The translations under genes were made by a program, and so were the position numbers. Below the pieces are notes generated by a model that was given only the letters and a program-made list of their open reading frames with translations, ran no database searches and was not told where the DNA came from. 27,455 nt of DNA, taken from positions 1 to 27,455 of the forward strand of contig CAZQEN010000058.1 of the NCBI GenBank assembly GCA_964591605.1. Reading direction: 5' to 3'. Numbering within the stretch: the stretch's first letter is position 1; each line of letters opens with the position of its first letter. Origin of the DNA: CAYLLT01 sp964591605 (lineage in GTDB: Bacteria > Planctomycetota > Phycisphaerae > UBA1845 > PWPN01). Positions 1 to 7,206 of the stretch are shown piece by piece.

Positions 1-33
1 CTACCCCATGCAAAGCCAGAAGTTAGCTAATAC

Positions 34-1089
34 TCATCGAAGGAACTTCGGCTTAATCGCGCCGGGGTCGCGGGCCATGGTCATGAGCGTGTCGTAGGTG
101 ATGTCGCCCTTCTGGTAGGCCTCCAGCAGGGCATGATCCATCGAGATCATACCGAATTTGCGCCCAGCCTGAACCTCCGTGTAGAGCTTATGCATGGTGT
201 TTTCGCGGATGTTGTGACGGACGGCCTGCGTGCCGATCAGGATCTCGCAGCACAGCACGCGGCCGCGGCCCTGGGCGTGGGGCAGCAGATGCTGGGCAAC
301 GACCGCCTGGAGCGTGTTGGCGATCATCATGCGGACCTCGTTCTGCTGATGCTCATCGAAGGTCGAGATGATGCGCTGCACGGACTGTATGGCGTCGGGG
401 GTGTGCAGCGTCGCGATGACCAGGTGGCCGGTTTCGGCGGCCATGAGGGCGGTGCGCACGGTGTCCTGATCGCGCATCTCGCCGACGCCGATCACGTCGG
501 GGTCCTGGCGCAGGACGTGAATCAGGGCCTGATAGAAGCCGTGCACGTCGCTGAGCAGCTCCTGCTGGACGACGACGCTGCGTTTCGAGGCGTGGGCGAA
601 CTCGATCGGATCTTCAATGGTGACGATCTTGCGGCGGAACTCGGAGTTGATGCGGTCGATCATGTAGTTGAACGTGGTGGTCTTCCCGGTGCCCGTGGGG
701 CCGGTGATGATGATCATTCCGTTGGGTTTGCGGGCCAGGTCATCGATGATCGCGGGCAGGCGGAGTTCCTCGCGCGTCCGGACGTGCGATTCGCTCAGCC
801 GGATCGACAGCTCCGGGTTGCTGTTGCGGAAATAAACGGTGATGCGGGCCCGTTCGGTTTCGCCGAAACTGCGCGAATAACAGAGCTGCCACTCGCGGTC
901 GAGCGACTCGCGCTGCGTCTTGTTGATGCCCTCGTAGGCCAGCTCGCGGGAGAGCTCAGGCGAGATGGCATCGCCCTTGGCGGTCACGATCTCGCCGTCG
1001 ACCCGGAAGAGCGGAGGCAGGCCGACGACCACGTGCACGTCGCTTGCGTTGAACTTGCGTCCGGATCGGACCAGCGTCTCGATATTCAT
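34..1089 (-). CDS. pilT: PilT-type twitching motility / secretion ATPase
   Basis: Hexameric GSPII/E-family ATPase; PilT proteins power type IV pilus retraction at the cytoplasmic face of the inner membrane. Residue numbers here are from the ATG at 1089. The N-terminal domain has the PilT-like stretch ASDVHVVVGLPP. Walker A GPTGTGKT lies at about 130-137, the Asp box around IEDPIEF, Walker B in DVIGVGEMRD, the His box in TGHLVIATLHT, and a variant of the PilT AIRNLIRE signature reads AVRHNIRE. There is no PilB-type zinc domain or long N-terminal extension. An upstream in-frame ATG exists at 1107, but I chose 1089 because its ATG overlaps the stop of the TPR gene as ATGA and AAGGG lies 7 bases upstream. 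At about 351 residues it is normal PilT length. It is the last gene of a three-gene operon. No PilB, PilC or pilin gene is in the window, so the role in pili is inferred from family only. Confidence 0.92.
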   Translation of the reverse strand: MNIETLVRSGRKFNASDVHVVVGLPPLFRVDGEIVTAKGDAISPELSRELAYEGINKTQRESLDREWQLCYSRSFGETERARITVYFRNSNPELSIRLSESHVRTREELRLPAIIDDLARKPNGMIIITGPTGTGKTTTFNYMIDRINSEFRRKIVTIEDPIEFAHASKRSVVVQQELLSDVHGFYQALIHVLRQDPDVIGVGEMRDQDTVRTALMAAETGHLVIATLHTPDAIQSVQRIISTFDEHQQNEVRMMIANTLQAVVAQHLLPHAQGRGRVLCCEILIGTQAVRHNIRENTMHKLYTEVQAGRKFGMISMDHALLEAYQKGDITYDTLMTMARDPGAIKPKFLR

Positions 1090-1859
1090 CGAAAGACCCT
1101 TCGACACAGATTGCGGAGCCAGGATGTCTGCGTGATATTGCGCAGGGCGTCACGCGCTTCGCGATAATCCGGGCGGAATTCCAGGCAGCGCCGGTAACTG
1201 GTTTCGGCGGCGGAGGCGAACCCGAGCGCGAGCTGAGCGTGGCCCTGGAGATACCAGATGTAGCCGTGGGTGGGCTGGAGCTCGAGGGCCTGCCGCAGGT
1301 ACTGCAGCGCGTTGGTCGCACGCTTGTGGAACAGGTAGACGCCGGCCACGATGACGCGGTCGAACCAGTCGGCGGCGGGTTCGGTCAGCGCCTTCTGGAA
1401 GCACTCGTCGTAATGCGACTGGCCGACGGCGAGCAGCACCTCGCCGCGCACCTGCCAGCGCCAGGGCGAGCTGCCCGGGACGGTCATGGCGCCGTCGATG
1501 CTGGCCTGCGCGCCGCGGCGGTCGTTCAGCCGGCAGAGGGCCTGGGCCCGGGCGGCGAGCAGTTCGCCGTTGCTCCTGAACAGCTCGAGGGCCTTGTCGG
1601 CCCACATCTTCGCCTCGTGGTATTCGCTCATCTGCACGAGCATCTGCACCTGGCCGACCCAGGCGGGCACCAGGGCGCGATTGTCCTGGAGCGCGCGGGT
1701 GTAGGAACGCAGCGCCGGCTCAAAGCGGCCCCAGTGCGAGAACTCCACCGCCTCGCTGAGGTGGTGGCGATCATCATAGCGCAGCTCGATCCGCTCGGCC
1801 TGGACCTGGCGGTTCTGGCTCTCGTCATTGAATTCGAGATTGGAGAAACGGGAACCCAT
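1086..1859 (-). CDS. TPR-repeat protein
   Basis: A 257-residue protein made almost entirely of helical tetratricopeptide-like repeats, for example AVEFSHWGRFEPALRSYTRA, the EYHEAKMWADKALEL repeat, and near the C terminus ALELQPTHGYIWYLQGHAQL followed by AAETSYRRCLEFRPDY. I see no signal peptide and no transmembrane segment, so it is probably a cytoplasmic scaffold. The start at 1859 is supported by GGAG 6 bases upstream. It lies 3 bases after the stop of the signal-peptidase-like gene, and its own TGA overlaps the PilT start by 4 bases, so the three products are probably co-translated and may act together. TPR proteins often help assemble pilus or secretion machines; that role is inference from context. 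The exact number of repeats cannot be fixed by eye. Confidence 0.85.
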   Translation of the reverse strand: MGSRFSNLEFNDESQNRQVQAERIELRYDDRHHLSEAVEFSHWGRFEPALRSYTRALQDNRALVPAWVGQVQMLVQMSEYHEAKMWADKALELFRSNGELLAARAQALCRLNDRRGAQASIDGAMTVPGSSPWRWQVRGEVLLAVGQSHYDECFQKALTEPAADWFDRVIVAGVYLFHKRATNALQYLRQALELQPTHGYIWYLQGHAQLALGFASAAETSYRRCLEFRPDYREARDALRNITQTSWLRNLCRRVFR

Positions 1860-1862
1860 CGC

Positions 1863-2852
1863 TTACTCCACGCGGCCCCAGCGGGACCAGGGCTGAGTTC
1901 GAAACATCACACGGCCCACAATGTCGGCCGGTTTCACCGCACTCAGATGAAGCATCAGCTGCTCTCGAAAACCGACGTATCCCGTCATCTCGAGTGCCGA
2001 TGGGAATATCACGTATTCCTCAGGTCCGGCGGTTACGGAGAGGCCCTCCAGTCCTGACCATGACCCCAGAGGGGAAAACCCAGCCGAGATGGCGCGGCCG
2101 TTCACGAGCAGGTTGCCGCGGCTGATCGCAATCTGTTCACCCGGCATCCCGACGATCCGATCCAGTCCATACCCGGCGGGGATCCGCAGGTGTCCGCCGG
2201 AATACTCACGGGTGCGATAAATGACGAGATCGCCTCGCCGGAGCGGGCGGTCCGAGAGTCGGGGCCCCGGGTAGAGGAGCACGTCGCCGTTCTCAATGTC
2301 TCGAACGGCGGCCAGATTCGTGACGGGAAAGCCGCGGTAGAACTGCTCCAGGAGTGCGCCGATCGGCGCATAAACCAACAGCCTCAGCATCAGAAACACG
2401 CCCAATCCCAGCATGGGCATGACCAGAACGCGTGCCTGGGAACCACGCATGGCGTGAACGATCGCCACCGTGTGCAGGAGGACGGCGAAACCGAGCCACC
2501 ACTGGCCTGAGCCCCGGCCTCCGTGAGCCAGCGTCATCACCAGGAACAGCAGCCAACCCAGCATCATGCCCGCCCCGGCGAGGCGATGGCGATGCCGGAT
2601 GAGATCCAGACCCGGCACGACGATGAGCGCCGCCGGTCCGGCGGAGGCCAGCCGTGCGACGAACGACCACCAGCGGGTCCTGCGAAGACGCTCGGAGATC
2701 CGGTTGTGGATTCGTCTCCAGCGGTTGACGGACCAGTAGCGGGAGGCCCGCGGCGGTTCCACGTCGACCGCAGCGAGTTCGAGGGAGCTCTGGCATCGCA
2801 CACAGAGTTCCATGCCGGGCATGTTCTCGAATCCGCAGTTGACGCATTGCAT
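1863..2852 (-). CDS. Zinc-ribbon membrane protein with degenerate signal peptidase I (S26)-like domain
   Basis: A 329-residue protein. It opens with a four-cysteine zinc ribbon (C3, C6, C17, C20), then a basic stretch, then about three or four hydrophobic segments (roughly 63-82, 92-110, 117-135, 141-163). The C-terminal part (about 170-316) resembles the S26 signal peptidase fold: an RRGDLVIY strand and DRIVGMPGEQI match the conserved regions around RGD and K-R-V-V-G-L-P-G-D. The catalytic lysine position is aspartate (D231), and the Ser-Met of the nucleophile box appears as asparagine-leucine (near 179), so peptidase activity is unlikely. The GDNR..S.DSR box is also absent. No clear ribosome site precedes the ATG at 2852. 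It is first in an operon with the TPR and PilT genes. It could be a scaffold or a binder of unfolded or signal-bearing peptides; that is speculation. Confidence 0.7.
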   Translation of the reverse strand: MQCVNCGFENMPGMELCVRCQSSLELAAVDVEPPRASRYWSVNRWRRIHNRISERLRRTRWWSFVARLASAGPAALIVVPGLDLIRHRHRLAGAGMMLGWLLFLVMTLAHGGRGSGQWWLGFAVLLHTVAIVHAMRGSQARVLVMPMLGLGVFLMLRLLVYAPIGALLEQFYRGFPVTNLAAVRDIENGDVLLYPGPRLSDRPLRRGDLVIYRTREYSGGHLRIPAGYGLDRIVGMPGEQIAISRGNLLVNGRAISAGFSPLGSWSGLEGLSVTAGPEEYVIFPSALEMTGYVGFREQLMLHLSAVKPADIVGRVMFRTQPWSRWGRVE

Positions 2853-2856
2853 GGCT

Positions 2857-2953
2857 TGGTCAGTGGTCCGTGGTCAGTGGCCAGTTGCGATCGAGGTGTA
2901 GGCCGTGGTCCGTGAAGGCCAGCCACTGACAACGGACAACTGACCACTGACAA
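2857..2953. repeat. GTCAGTGG-type simple repeat with imperfect inverted arms
   Basis: The gap between the S26-like gene and the DUF2997 gene is filled with permutations of GTCAGTGG / CCACTGAC. The arms 2861-2884 and 2919-2942 are inverted and match at 20 of 24 positions. I recall this kind of (C)CACTGAC-rich intergenic repeat from planctomycete-like genomes; here it is simply seen. It may contain the promoter of the downstream operon, but no clear -35/-10 pair was found. Confidence 0.6.
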
Positions 2954-2954
2954 T

Positions 2955-3158
2955 TCATCGATCCTTCACCTTCGTATTGATCCGCACCTGCACGGGCTGG
3001 TCGTAGTAATCGCTGGTCAGCTCGCGCTGGTCCTCTTTACCGACGATTTCCTTGATGAGGTCGGCCATCTGGATACAGCGCTGGCCTTTGACGCCTTTGA
3101 CGGCCACTTTGACCTTGCCCTTGCGGGTGATCGTGATTTCGAATTCGGGTCGGTCCAT
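2955..3158 (-). CDS. DUF2997 family small protein
   Basis: A 67-residue protein beginning MDRPEFEITITRKGKVKVAV, the strand-rich ITIxxxGKVxVxVxGxxGxxC pattern of DUF2997, followed by a helix MADLIKEIVG. The cysteine in GQRCIQ is the kind of conserved residue seen in this family. The ATG at 3158 has GGAG 8 bases upstream. Function is unknown. DUF2997 genes are commonly found beside DUF1257 genes and a Ycf46-like AAA ATPase, exactly the neighbours here, although 179 bases of repeat separate it from the DUF1257-like gene. The product is predicted cytoplasmic. Confidence 0.8.
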   Translation of the reverse strand: MDRPEFEITITRKGKVKVAVKGVKGQRCIQMADLIKEIVGKEDQRELTSDYYDQPVQVRINTKVKDR

Positions 3159-3212
3159 AGAAATGCTCCAAACGTCAGATCCGCCGCTGTATTCGTGTGC
3201 GGCATCCGAATG

Positions 3213-3287
3213 GAGCCCGAAGCGCGAGCGAGGGGTTCACGCGGTTGTGATGCCCTCCTGCCAACCCCTCGCTTGCGCTTCGGGCTC
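3213..3287. repeat. Inverted GAGCCCGAAGCGC repeat pair
   Basis: The 25-base arms at 3213-3237 and 3263-3287 are inverted copies of each other with one mismatch (core GAGCCCGAAGCGC[G/A]AGCGAG). Related copies occur at 5979-5997, 6007-6021 and 6078-6103. Both pairs sit in gaps of the radical SAM / AAA / DUF1257 / DUF2997 set. Confidence 0.85.
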
Positions 3288-3316
3288 TACTCCCGGCGCT
3301 CCACACGCGAAACACC

Positions 3317-3337
3317 CGGCCGCCACGGGGGCGGCCG
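3317..3337 (-). repeat. GC hairpin immediately after the DUF1257-like stop codon
   Basis: A perfect 8-base stem, CGGCCGCC (3317-3324) with GGCGGCCG (3330-3337), and a 5-base loop directly abut the TAG of the DUF1257-like gene. There is no U-run after the stem on the minus strand, so it is a mobile hairpin repeat or an RNA-stability element rather than a clear intrinsic terminator. Confidence 0.6.
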
Positions 3338-3784
3338 CTACAGGCGCACACGCACCTGGATCGAGCCGTCCTGCATCATGTTTTCCTCGACCAGGTTGAA
3401 GTTGCGCTGCTTGAGCTCGGTCATCAGCTTGTGATAGGCGAACTGCTGGACGATGCGGCCGGCGACTTCCTGGCCGATGGCCTTGAGCTCGCGTTCGGCC
3501 TGCGTGCCGTGGACGCAGACGGTGCAGGCGCCGCGCTCGTCCTGGCCGATTTCGATCGTGATGTCGCCCTTCTGGATGGTCATCTTCTGGCCACGGCCGA
3601 ACTCCTCGGCGACGACCTCGCTGTTTTCGATTTCGGTCTCGACCTTGTTGGATTTGCGTGGGGCCTTCTCCTGCTGCCTGCCGGCGATGGAGAAGCCCAT
3701 ACTCGCGGCGGCGCCCACCACGGCCGCGGCGATCGATGGCCAGGCGGAGATCACGATCGGGGTCAGAACCAGTATAGCGCCCAT
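3338..3784 (-). CDS. DUF1257 (Ycf35)-like protein
   Basis: A 148-residue protein. The C-terminal third, AYHKLMTELKQRNFNLVEEN followed by MQDGSIQVRVRL, resembles the end of DUF1257/Ycf35 proteins (YAY..v...l...Gf.vv.Ee...dG.I...l). The middle has a strand-rich segment, KMTIQKGDITIEIGQDERGA. The N terminus (about 1-35) is hydrophobic and could be a membrane anchor, which is unusual for the family. Two in-frame ATGs lie close together (3790 and 3784); 3784 is preferred because GGAGG lies 7 bases upstream of it and only 1 base upstream of the other. Family function is unknown. It lies between the AAA ATPase and DUF2997 genes, a combination seen in other genomes. Assignment rests on the C terminus, so it is moderate. 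Confidence 0.65.
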   Translation of the reverse strand: MGAILVLTPIVISAWPSIAAAVVGAAASMGFSIAGRQQEKAPRKSNKVETEIENSEVVAEEFGRGQKMTIQKGDITIEIGQDERGACTVCVHGTQAERELKAIGQEVAGRIVQQFAYHKLMTELKQRNFNLVEENMMQDGSIQVRVRL

Positions 3785-4172
3785 GTTCATACCTCCGGTC
3801 TTGACGAGCGTTGCAGCCGCGGAGCGGCGTCAGGTGGTAAGCCATGGGCGCAAGCCGTGGGGACCGATGCGGCACACGAGCTTCAGCCCCGGATGGGGCG
3901 GAAGAGCCACCGGCAGTCTTCTTTCGCCCCATCCGGGGCTCCGACTCATTGCTACCCACACCCCAGGGCTAACGCCCTGGGCTACCACCTTACGCCCCTG
4001 CCGGGGCTGACACAGGCTTCATCCCCAACGAGTCCGGCCACACCTGCAGTACTCCGAGGCGCGACCCCTGTGCCACATGCTCATGGGCAAGATGCCCATG
4101 TCACGTTCACGGGCAGGATGCCCGTGCCACACGTTCGTCCACTGGCGAGACGCCTGTGCCACACCTCGACAC
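3785..4172. repeat. Array of short hairpin repeats between the AAA and DUF1257-like genes
   Basis: This 388-base gap has no credible gene. It holds at least seven separate palindromes: GCCGC-GGA-GCGGC (3816-3828); a perfect 16-base inverted pair AGCCCCGGATGGGGCG (3885-3900 with 3925-3940); CCCAGGGC-TAAC-GCCCTGGG (3962-3981); GCCCC-TGCC-GGGGC (about 3994-4007); and three consecutive units of 8-base stem, AGA/GGA triloop and C/TCAC tail at 4082-4104, 4108-4130 and 4140-4162 (the last with one mismatch). The arrangement looks like an accumulation site for mobile palindromes. Confidence 0.8.
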
Positions 4173-5774
4173 CTACATCTCCAGCTTTCGGCGCACCTCG
4201 GCGGCGCCGTCGTCGTCGCGCGGCGAGGCGTAGCGGGCCCGGCCGTTGGCCCACGCCCGCAGCGCGGAAATACCCTCGGCCATCGTGCGCGAGAGCGGTA
4301 CGGTCTCGCGGATGCTCTTGAGCAGGTCCGCGGTCTCCAGGTCCTTGCTCAGATAGAACACGTCATACAGCGAGCTGATCACCGCCTCTTCGAGCTCCGC
4401 GCCGCTGAAACCGTCGCTGGCCTCGACGAGCGTGTCCAGATCGAACCCGGCCGGGTCGCGCCCGCGCTTGCGCAGGTGGATCGAGATGATCTGTTTGCGC
4501 TCTTCGCGGTTGGGCAGGTCGACGAAGAAGATCTCGTCGAGGCGGCCCTTGCGGAGCAGCTCGGGCGGGAGCTGCGAGATGTTGTTGGCGGTGGCCATCA
4601 CGAAGACGGGCTTCTGCTTTTCGCTGAGCCAGGTCAGGAACGTACTCATGACGCGGGCGGTCGTGCCGCCGTCGGTGCTGCCCGAGCCCTGCGAACCGCT
4701 GAAGGCCTTGTCGATCTCATCGGCCCAGAGCACGACGGGGGCGATGCTCTCGGCGACGGCGATCGCGCGGCGGATGTTCTCCTCGGATGAGCCGACGAGG
4801 CTCGAAAACATGCGGCCCATGTCGAAGCGCAGGAGCGGCATGTTCCACATGCGGCTCACCGCCTTGGCGCAGAGGCTCTTGCCGCAGCCCTGCACGCCGA
4901 CGAGCAGCACGCCCTTGGGCGCGGGCAGGCCGAACTTGCGGGCCTGATCGGAAAACGCCAGCGCCCGCTTGCCCAGCCACTCCTTGAGCAGATCGAGCCC
5001 GCCGATGTCCTTGATCTCAATGCTCGAGTCGTAGTATTCGAGCAGGCCGCTCTTGCGGATGATCTGCTGCTTCTCGGAGAAGACCAGCGAGATGTCCTCG
5101 GCGCTGAGCGTGCCGTCCTTGACGATGGTTTTGGCGAATACGTTCTCTGCCTCCTGCAGCGTCAGGCCCAGCGCCGCCTGAATCAGCCGTTCGCGCGTCT
5201 CGGGCTGCAGGTTGATCTGGATGCGGGCATTCTGTGCCACGTCGTCGCAGATCCGCTGCAGGAGGCGGTCGAACTCATGGGCGTCGGGGAGCGGGAAATC
5301 GAGGATGGAGACGTCTTTTTCGAGGTCGGGGGCGACATCCAGGAACGGCGAGGTGAGCACGAGCGTTTTGTAGCTGTCGCTGAGGGCCTGGGCGACCTCG
5401 CGCATCTTGCGGATGACGGCCACGTTCGCATCGCGGCCGCGGACGAACGGGTGAAAGTCCTTGAACAGGTAGATGGCCGGTTCTTTGTGCTCGATGACCG
5501 TCTCGAGCGCCTCGACCGGGTCGGCCAGGCCCTTGGGCTTCGGACCTTTGCCCTGCGTGCCGGATTTGACCAGGCCCGTGGTGACCGACCAGCAGTACAG
5601 CTCCTTGTTCCGCTTGGCGGCGATCTCGCGGAGCTTGCGCTCGACGCGGTTCTCCTCCCAGCTCACGAGGTAGATGATCGGATACCGGGCACGGATGAGC
5701 AGCTCAAGCTCGTCGGAGATCGTCCGCCGGGCCGGCTTGCGCGGTGCTTCGGGTTTTGCTGCGACGGTCGTCAT
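4173..5774 (-). CDS. Ycf46-like AAA+ ATPase
   Basis: A 533-residue AAA+ protein of the Ycf46/FtsH-like ATPase group. The N-terminal half (about 20-250) is the Ycf46-type region, with YPIIYLVSWEENRVE and later IYLFKDFHPF. The AAA module follows: Walker A GVQGCGKS at 293-300, Walker B VVLWADEID at 347-355, sensor 1 ATANN near 395-398, and arginine-finger region LLRKGRLDE near 407-413. It probably forms a hexameric remodelling ring in the cytoplasm; no protease domain is present. In cyanobacteria Ycf46 has been linked to CO2 uptake and photosynthesis, which is unlikely to carry over here. GAGG lies 4 bases before the ATG. Its start overlaps the end of a small upstream gene by 71 bases. The DUF1257-like gene, then the DUF2997 gene, lie downstream; these small proteins may be its partners or substrates (inference). 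Confidence 0.92.
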   Translation of the reverse strand: MTTVAAKPEAPRKPARRTISDELELLIRARYPIIYLVSWEENRVERKLREIAAKRNKELYCWSVTTGLVKSGTQGKGPKPKGLADPVEALETVIEHKEPAIYLFKDFHPFVRGRDANVAVIRKMREVAQALSDSYKTLVLTSPFLDVAPDLEKDVSILDFPLPDAHEFDRLLQRICDDVAQNARIQINLQPETRERLIQAALGLTLQEAENVFAKTIVKDGTLSAEDISLVFSEKQQIIRKSGLLEYYDSSIEIKDIGGLDLLKEWLGKRALAFSDQARKFGLPAPKGVLLVGVQGCGKSLCAKAVSRMWNMPLLRFDMGRMFSSLVGSSEENIRRAIAVAESIAPVVLWADEIDKAFSGSQGSGSTDGGTTARVMSTFLTWLSEKQKPVFVMATANNISQLPPELLRKGRLDEIFFVDLPNREERKQIISIHLRKRGRDPAGFDLDTLVEASDGFSGAELEEAVISSLYDVFYLSKDLETADLLKSIRETVPLSRTMAEGISALRAWANGRARYASPRDDDGAAEVRRKLEM

Positions 5775-5952
5775 GATTCCTCAACATGCGCATGGCCTCG
5801 ATGCGCTGCGACAACTGCGGGTCTTGCGGACAGAGGCTCTGTGCGACGGCCAGGAGCTCGGGCGTCATTTCGCTGAAGTAGAGCCGGCCGTCGATGCCGA
5901 TCGTGATCGTGAGGGGCGGATTTGACGCGTCGTCAGGGACGCCGGCGTTCAC
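5704..5952 (-). CDS. Small hypothetical protein upstream of the AAA ATPase
   Basis: About 82 residues from a GTG start at 5952, chosen because GGGGGAG lies 5 bases upstream. A longer reading from 6003 would translate part of a repeat. The core LTITIGIDGRLYFSEMTPEL, then LAVAQSLCPQDPQLSQRIEA, looks like a real folded small protein: two strands followed by helices. The tail is basic and low in order, and overlaps the AAA gene by 71 bases in another frame. I recognise no named family. Its place between the radical SAM gene and the AAA gene suggests it belongs to the same system. It could alternatively be a chance open frame, but the ribosome site and the protein-like core argue for a gene. Confidence 0.55.
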   Translation of the reverse strand: MNAGVPDDASNPPLTITIGIDGRLYFSEMTPELLAVAQSLCPQDPQLSQRIEAMRMLRNHDDRRSKTRSTAQAGPADDLRRA

Positions 5953-5978
5953 GATGACTCCCCCAGCGAGTGTGGATC

Positions 5979-6103
5979 GAGCCTGAAGCGCGAGGGAGCA
6001 CAACTGGAGCCCGAAGCGCCAGTCGAAGATCCGCCGTGGCGGGCGAGGACGTCAGCACATCGCAGGTCTCTCACACAAACCCTCGCTTGCGCTTCGGGCT
6101 CCA
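5979..6103. repeat. Second GAGCCCGAAGCGC repeat cluster
   Basis: Copies of the same unit as at 3213-3287 are seen at 5979-5997 (GAGCCTGAAGCGCGAGGGA), 6007-6021, and inverted at 6078-6103. They fill most of the 179-base gap between the radical SAM gene and the small hypothetical gene. Confidence 0.75.
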
Positions 6104-6131
6104 CTGCCCGGCTCCATTGGGATGACGCCCC

Positions 6132-6980
6132 TCATGTGAGCCCCAGTTCGCGAAGGCGCCCGCGTGCGGCGGTGATCTCATGCGGCCGGAGCAGGCGACC
6201 GAGCGTCGGCTCGCCCGCCGCCCGGTATGCCGGCAGATATCCGGTCATCAGATTGAACCGCACGCCGGGCAGCTCGCGGGCTACCCACTCGGCGACCGGG
6301 GCAAAACAGCACTCGATATGCCCTGGCATCAGCAGATGCCGCACGATCAAACGCCCCGTCGGCGCCAGGGTCCGCAGATTCCGCTGCAAGACCTCCGTAT
6401 ATCGGGGCACACCAGCGAGCCGCTCGGCGCAGGCGTCATTGCCGAACTTGTAGTCGGCCACGTACGTGTGCACCACATCCTCTATTAGCTCAAGTGCCTC
6501 GGGCGTTACATACAAATTGGTGTCGAGAACAATCGGCAGTGGTTTCCCGGCGTGCAGGGCGATTTGAAGGATCGTGTGCGCGTGAAGGGTGGGTTCGCCG
6601 CCGAGGAGGTGGATGCTCCTGAGCTGCTGCTCCACGAGAATCCGGCTCCACTCTCGTGCGACAGAGGCGGGCTCAAGCCGCTCGCCCAGTCGCGGGGCGA
6701 AACAGCGGGGCGCCGTGTTGCAGAACCGGCAGCGGAAATTGCAGCCGCCCAGGTGGATGCGGAGGGACGGGACGAGCTCGGGCTCATCCGTGAGGCTCAG
6801 GTAGCTCTTGAAGCAGAACGTCTGGTCGCCCAGGTGGCACGGGGCCGGCTCGCCGGCCAGCCGGTTCGCGCCGCATCGCAGCTCGCAGAGCCGGCAGTGT
6901 TCGAGGACCCGCAGCGAGCGGTCAAGCCGCTCGGCCAGATGGTCGCAGCGCTGCGATGGCTCGGTGGTCGCGGGGTACAC
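6132..6980 (-). CDS. Radical SAM protein, PflX/PflA-like
   Basis: A 282-residue radical SAM enzyme. The cluster-binding CxxxCxxC is C80, C84, C87 within GGCNFRCRFCNT; SAM-binding GGEPT follows (in HLLGGEPTLH). A cysteine-rich N terminus (CRLCELRCGANR, C29/C32/C36, with C48) matches the layout of the uncharacterised PflX-like group (COG1313), related to glycyl-radical enzyme activases. The start is GTG at 6980 with AGGAGG 5 bases upstream, a strong ribosome site. It is the first gene of the minus-strand set leading to the AAA ATPase and DUF1257/DUF2997 genes. No glycyl radical enzyme is in the window, so the substrate is unknown. Activation or modification of one of the neighbouring small proteins is possible but unproven. 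Confidence 0.9.
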   Translation of the reverse strand: MYPATTEPSQRCDHLAERLDRSLRVLEHCRLCELRCGANRLAGEPAPCHLGDQTFCFKSYLSLTDEPELVPSLRIHLGGCNFRCRFCNTAPRCFAPRLGERLEPASVAREWSRILVEQQLRSIHLLGGEPTLHAHTILQIALHAGKPLPIVLDTNLYVTPEALELIEDVVHTYVADYKFGNDACAERLAGVPRYTEVLQRNLRTLAPTGRLIVRHLLMPGHIECCFAPVAEWVARELPGVRFNLMTGYLPAYRAAGEPTLGRLLRPHEITAARGRLRELGLT

Positions 6981-7206
6981 GTGAACCTCCTCGCGTGAGC
7001 GAGTCCGAAATCACTGTCCGGTCAACCTGGTGTCAGGCGAAGCACGGACAGGCCACGCTCTGTGACGAACCCGACCACCCCGGAAACCGCGGGACGTCGC
7101 AGCCACTCCAGGAGACGCACAGAGAGGAGGCGCGTTACCGGTGTGCCATGGCTCTTTCCGCGTAGAATGGCGGCCAAGGGGCGGGGAGGTGTGAGCGAGG
7201 CGGATC
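6981..7206. promoter_or_regulatory. Divergent intergenic region
   Basis: These 226 bases separate the divergent radical SAM and glycosidase genes and must carry both promoters. A TAGAAT hexamer at 7163-7168 is a possible -10 for the plus-strand gene, but no good -35 is correctly spaced. GAGG lies 7 bases before the 7207 ATG. No RNA gene is seen. Confidence 0.3.

Noticed and set aside
3317..3337. Intrinsic terminator after the DUF1257-like gene
   Set aside because: The stem is strong but no U-run follows on the minus strand, and the same gap holds other mobile hairpins.
4082..4162. Possible CRISPR-like array (three regularly spaced units)
   Set aside because: Units are hairpins with different stem sequences, spaced 26 and 32 bases apart, with no constant repeat and no cas genes.
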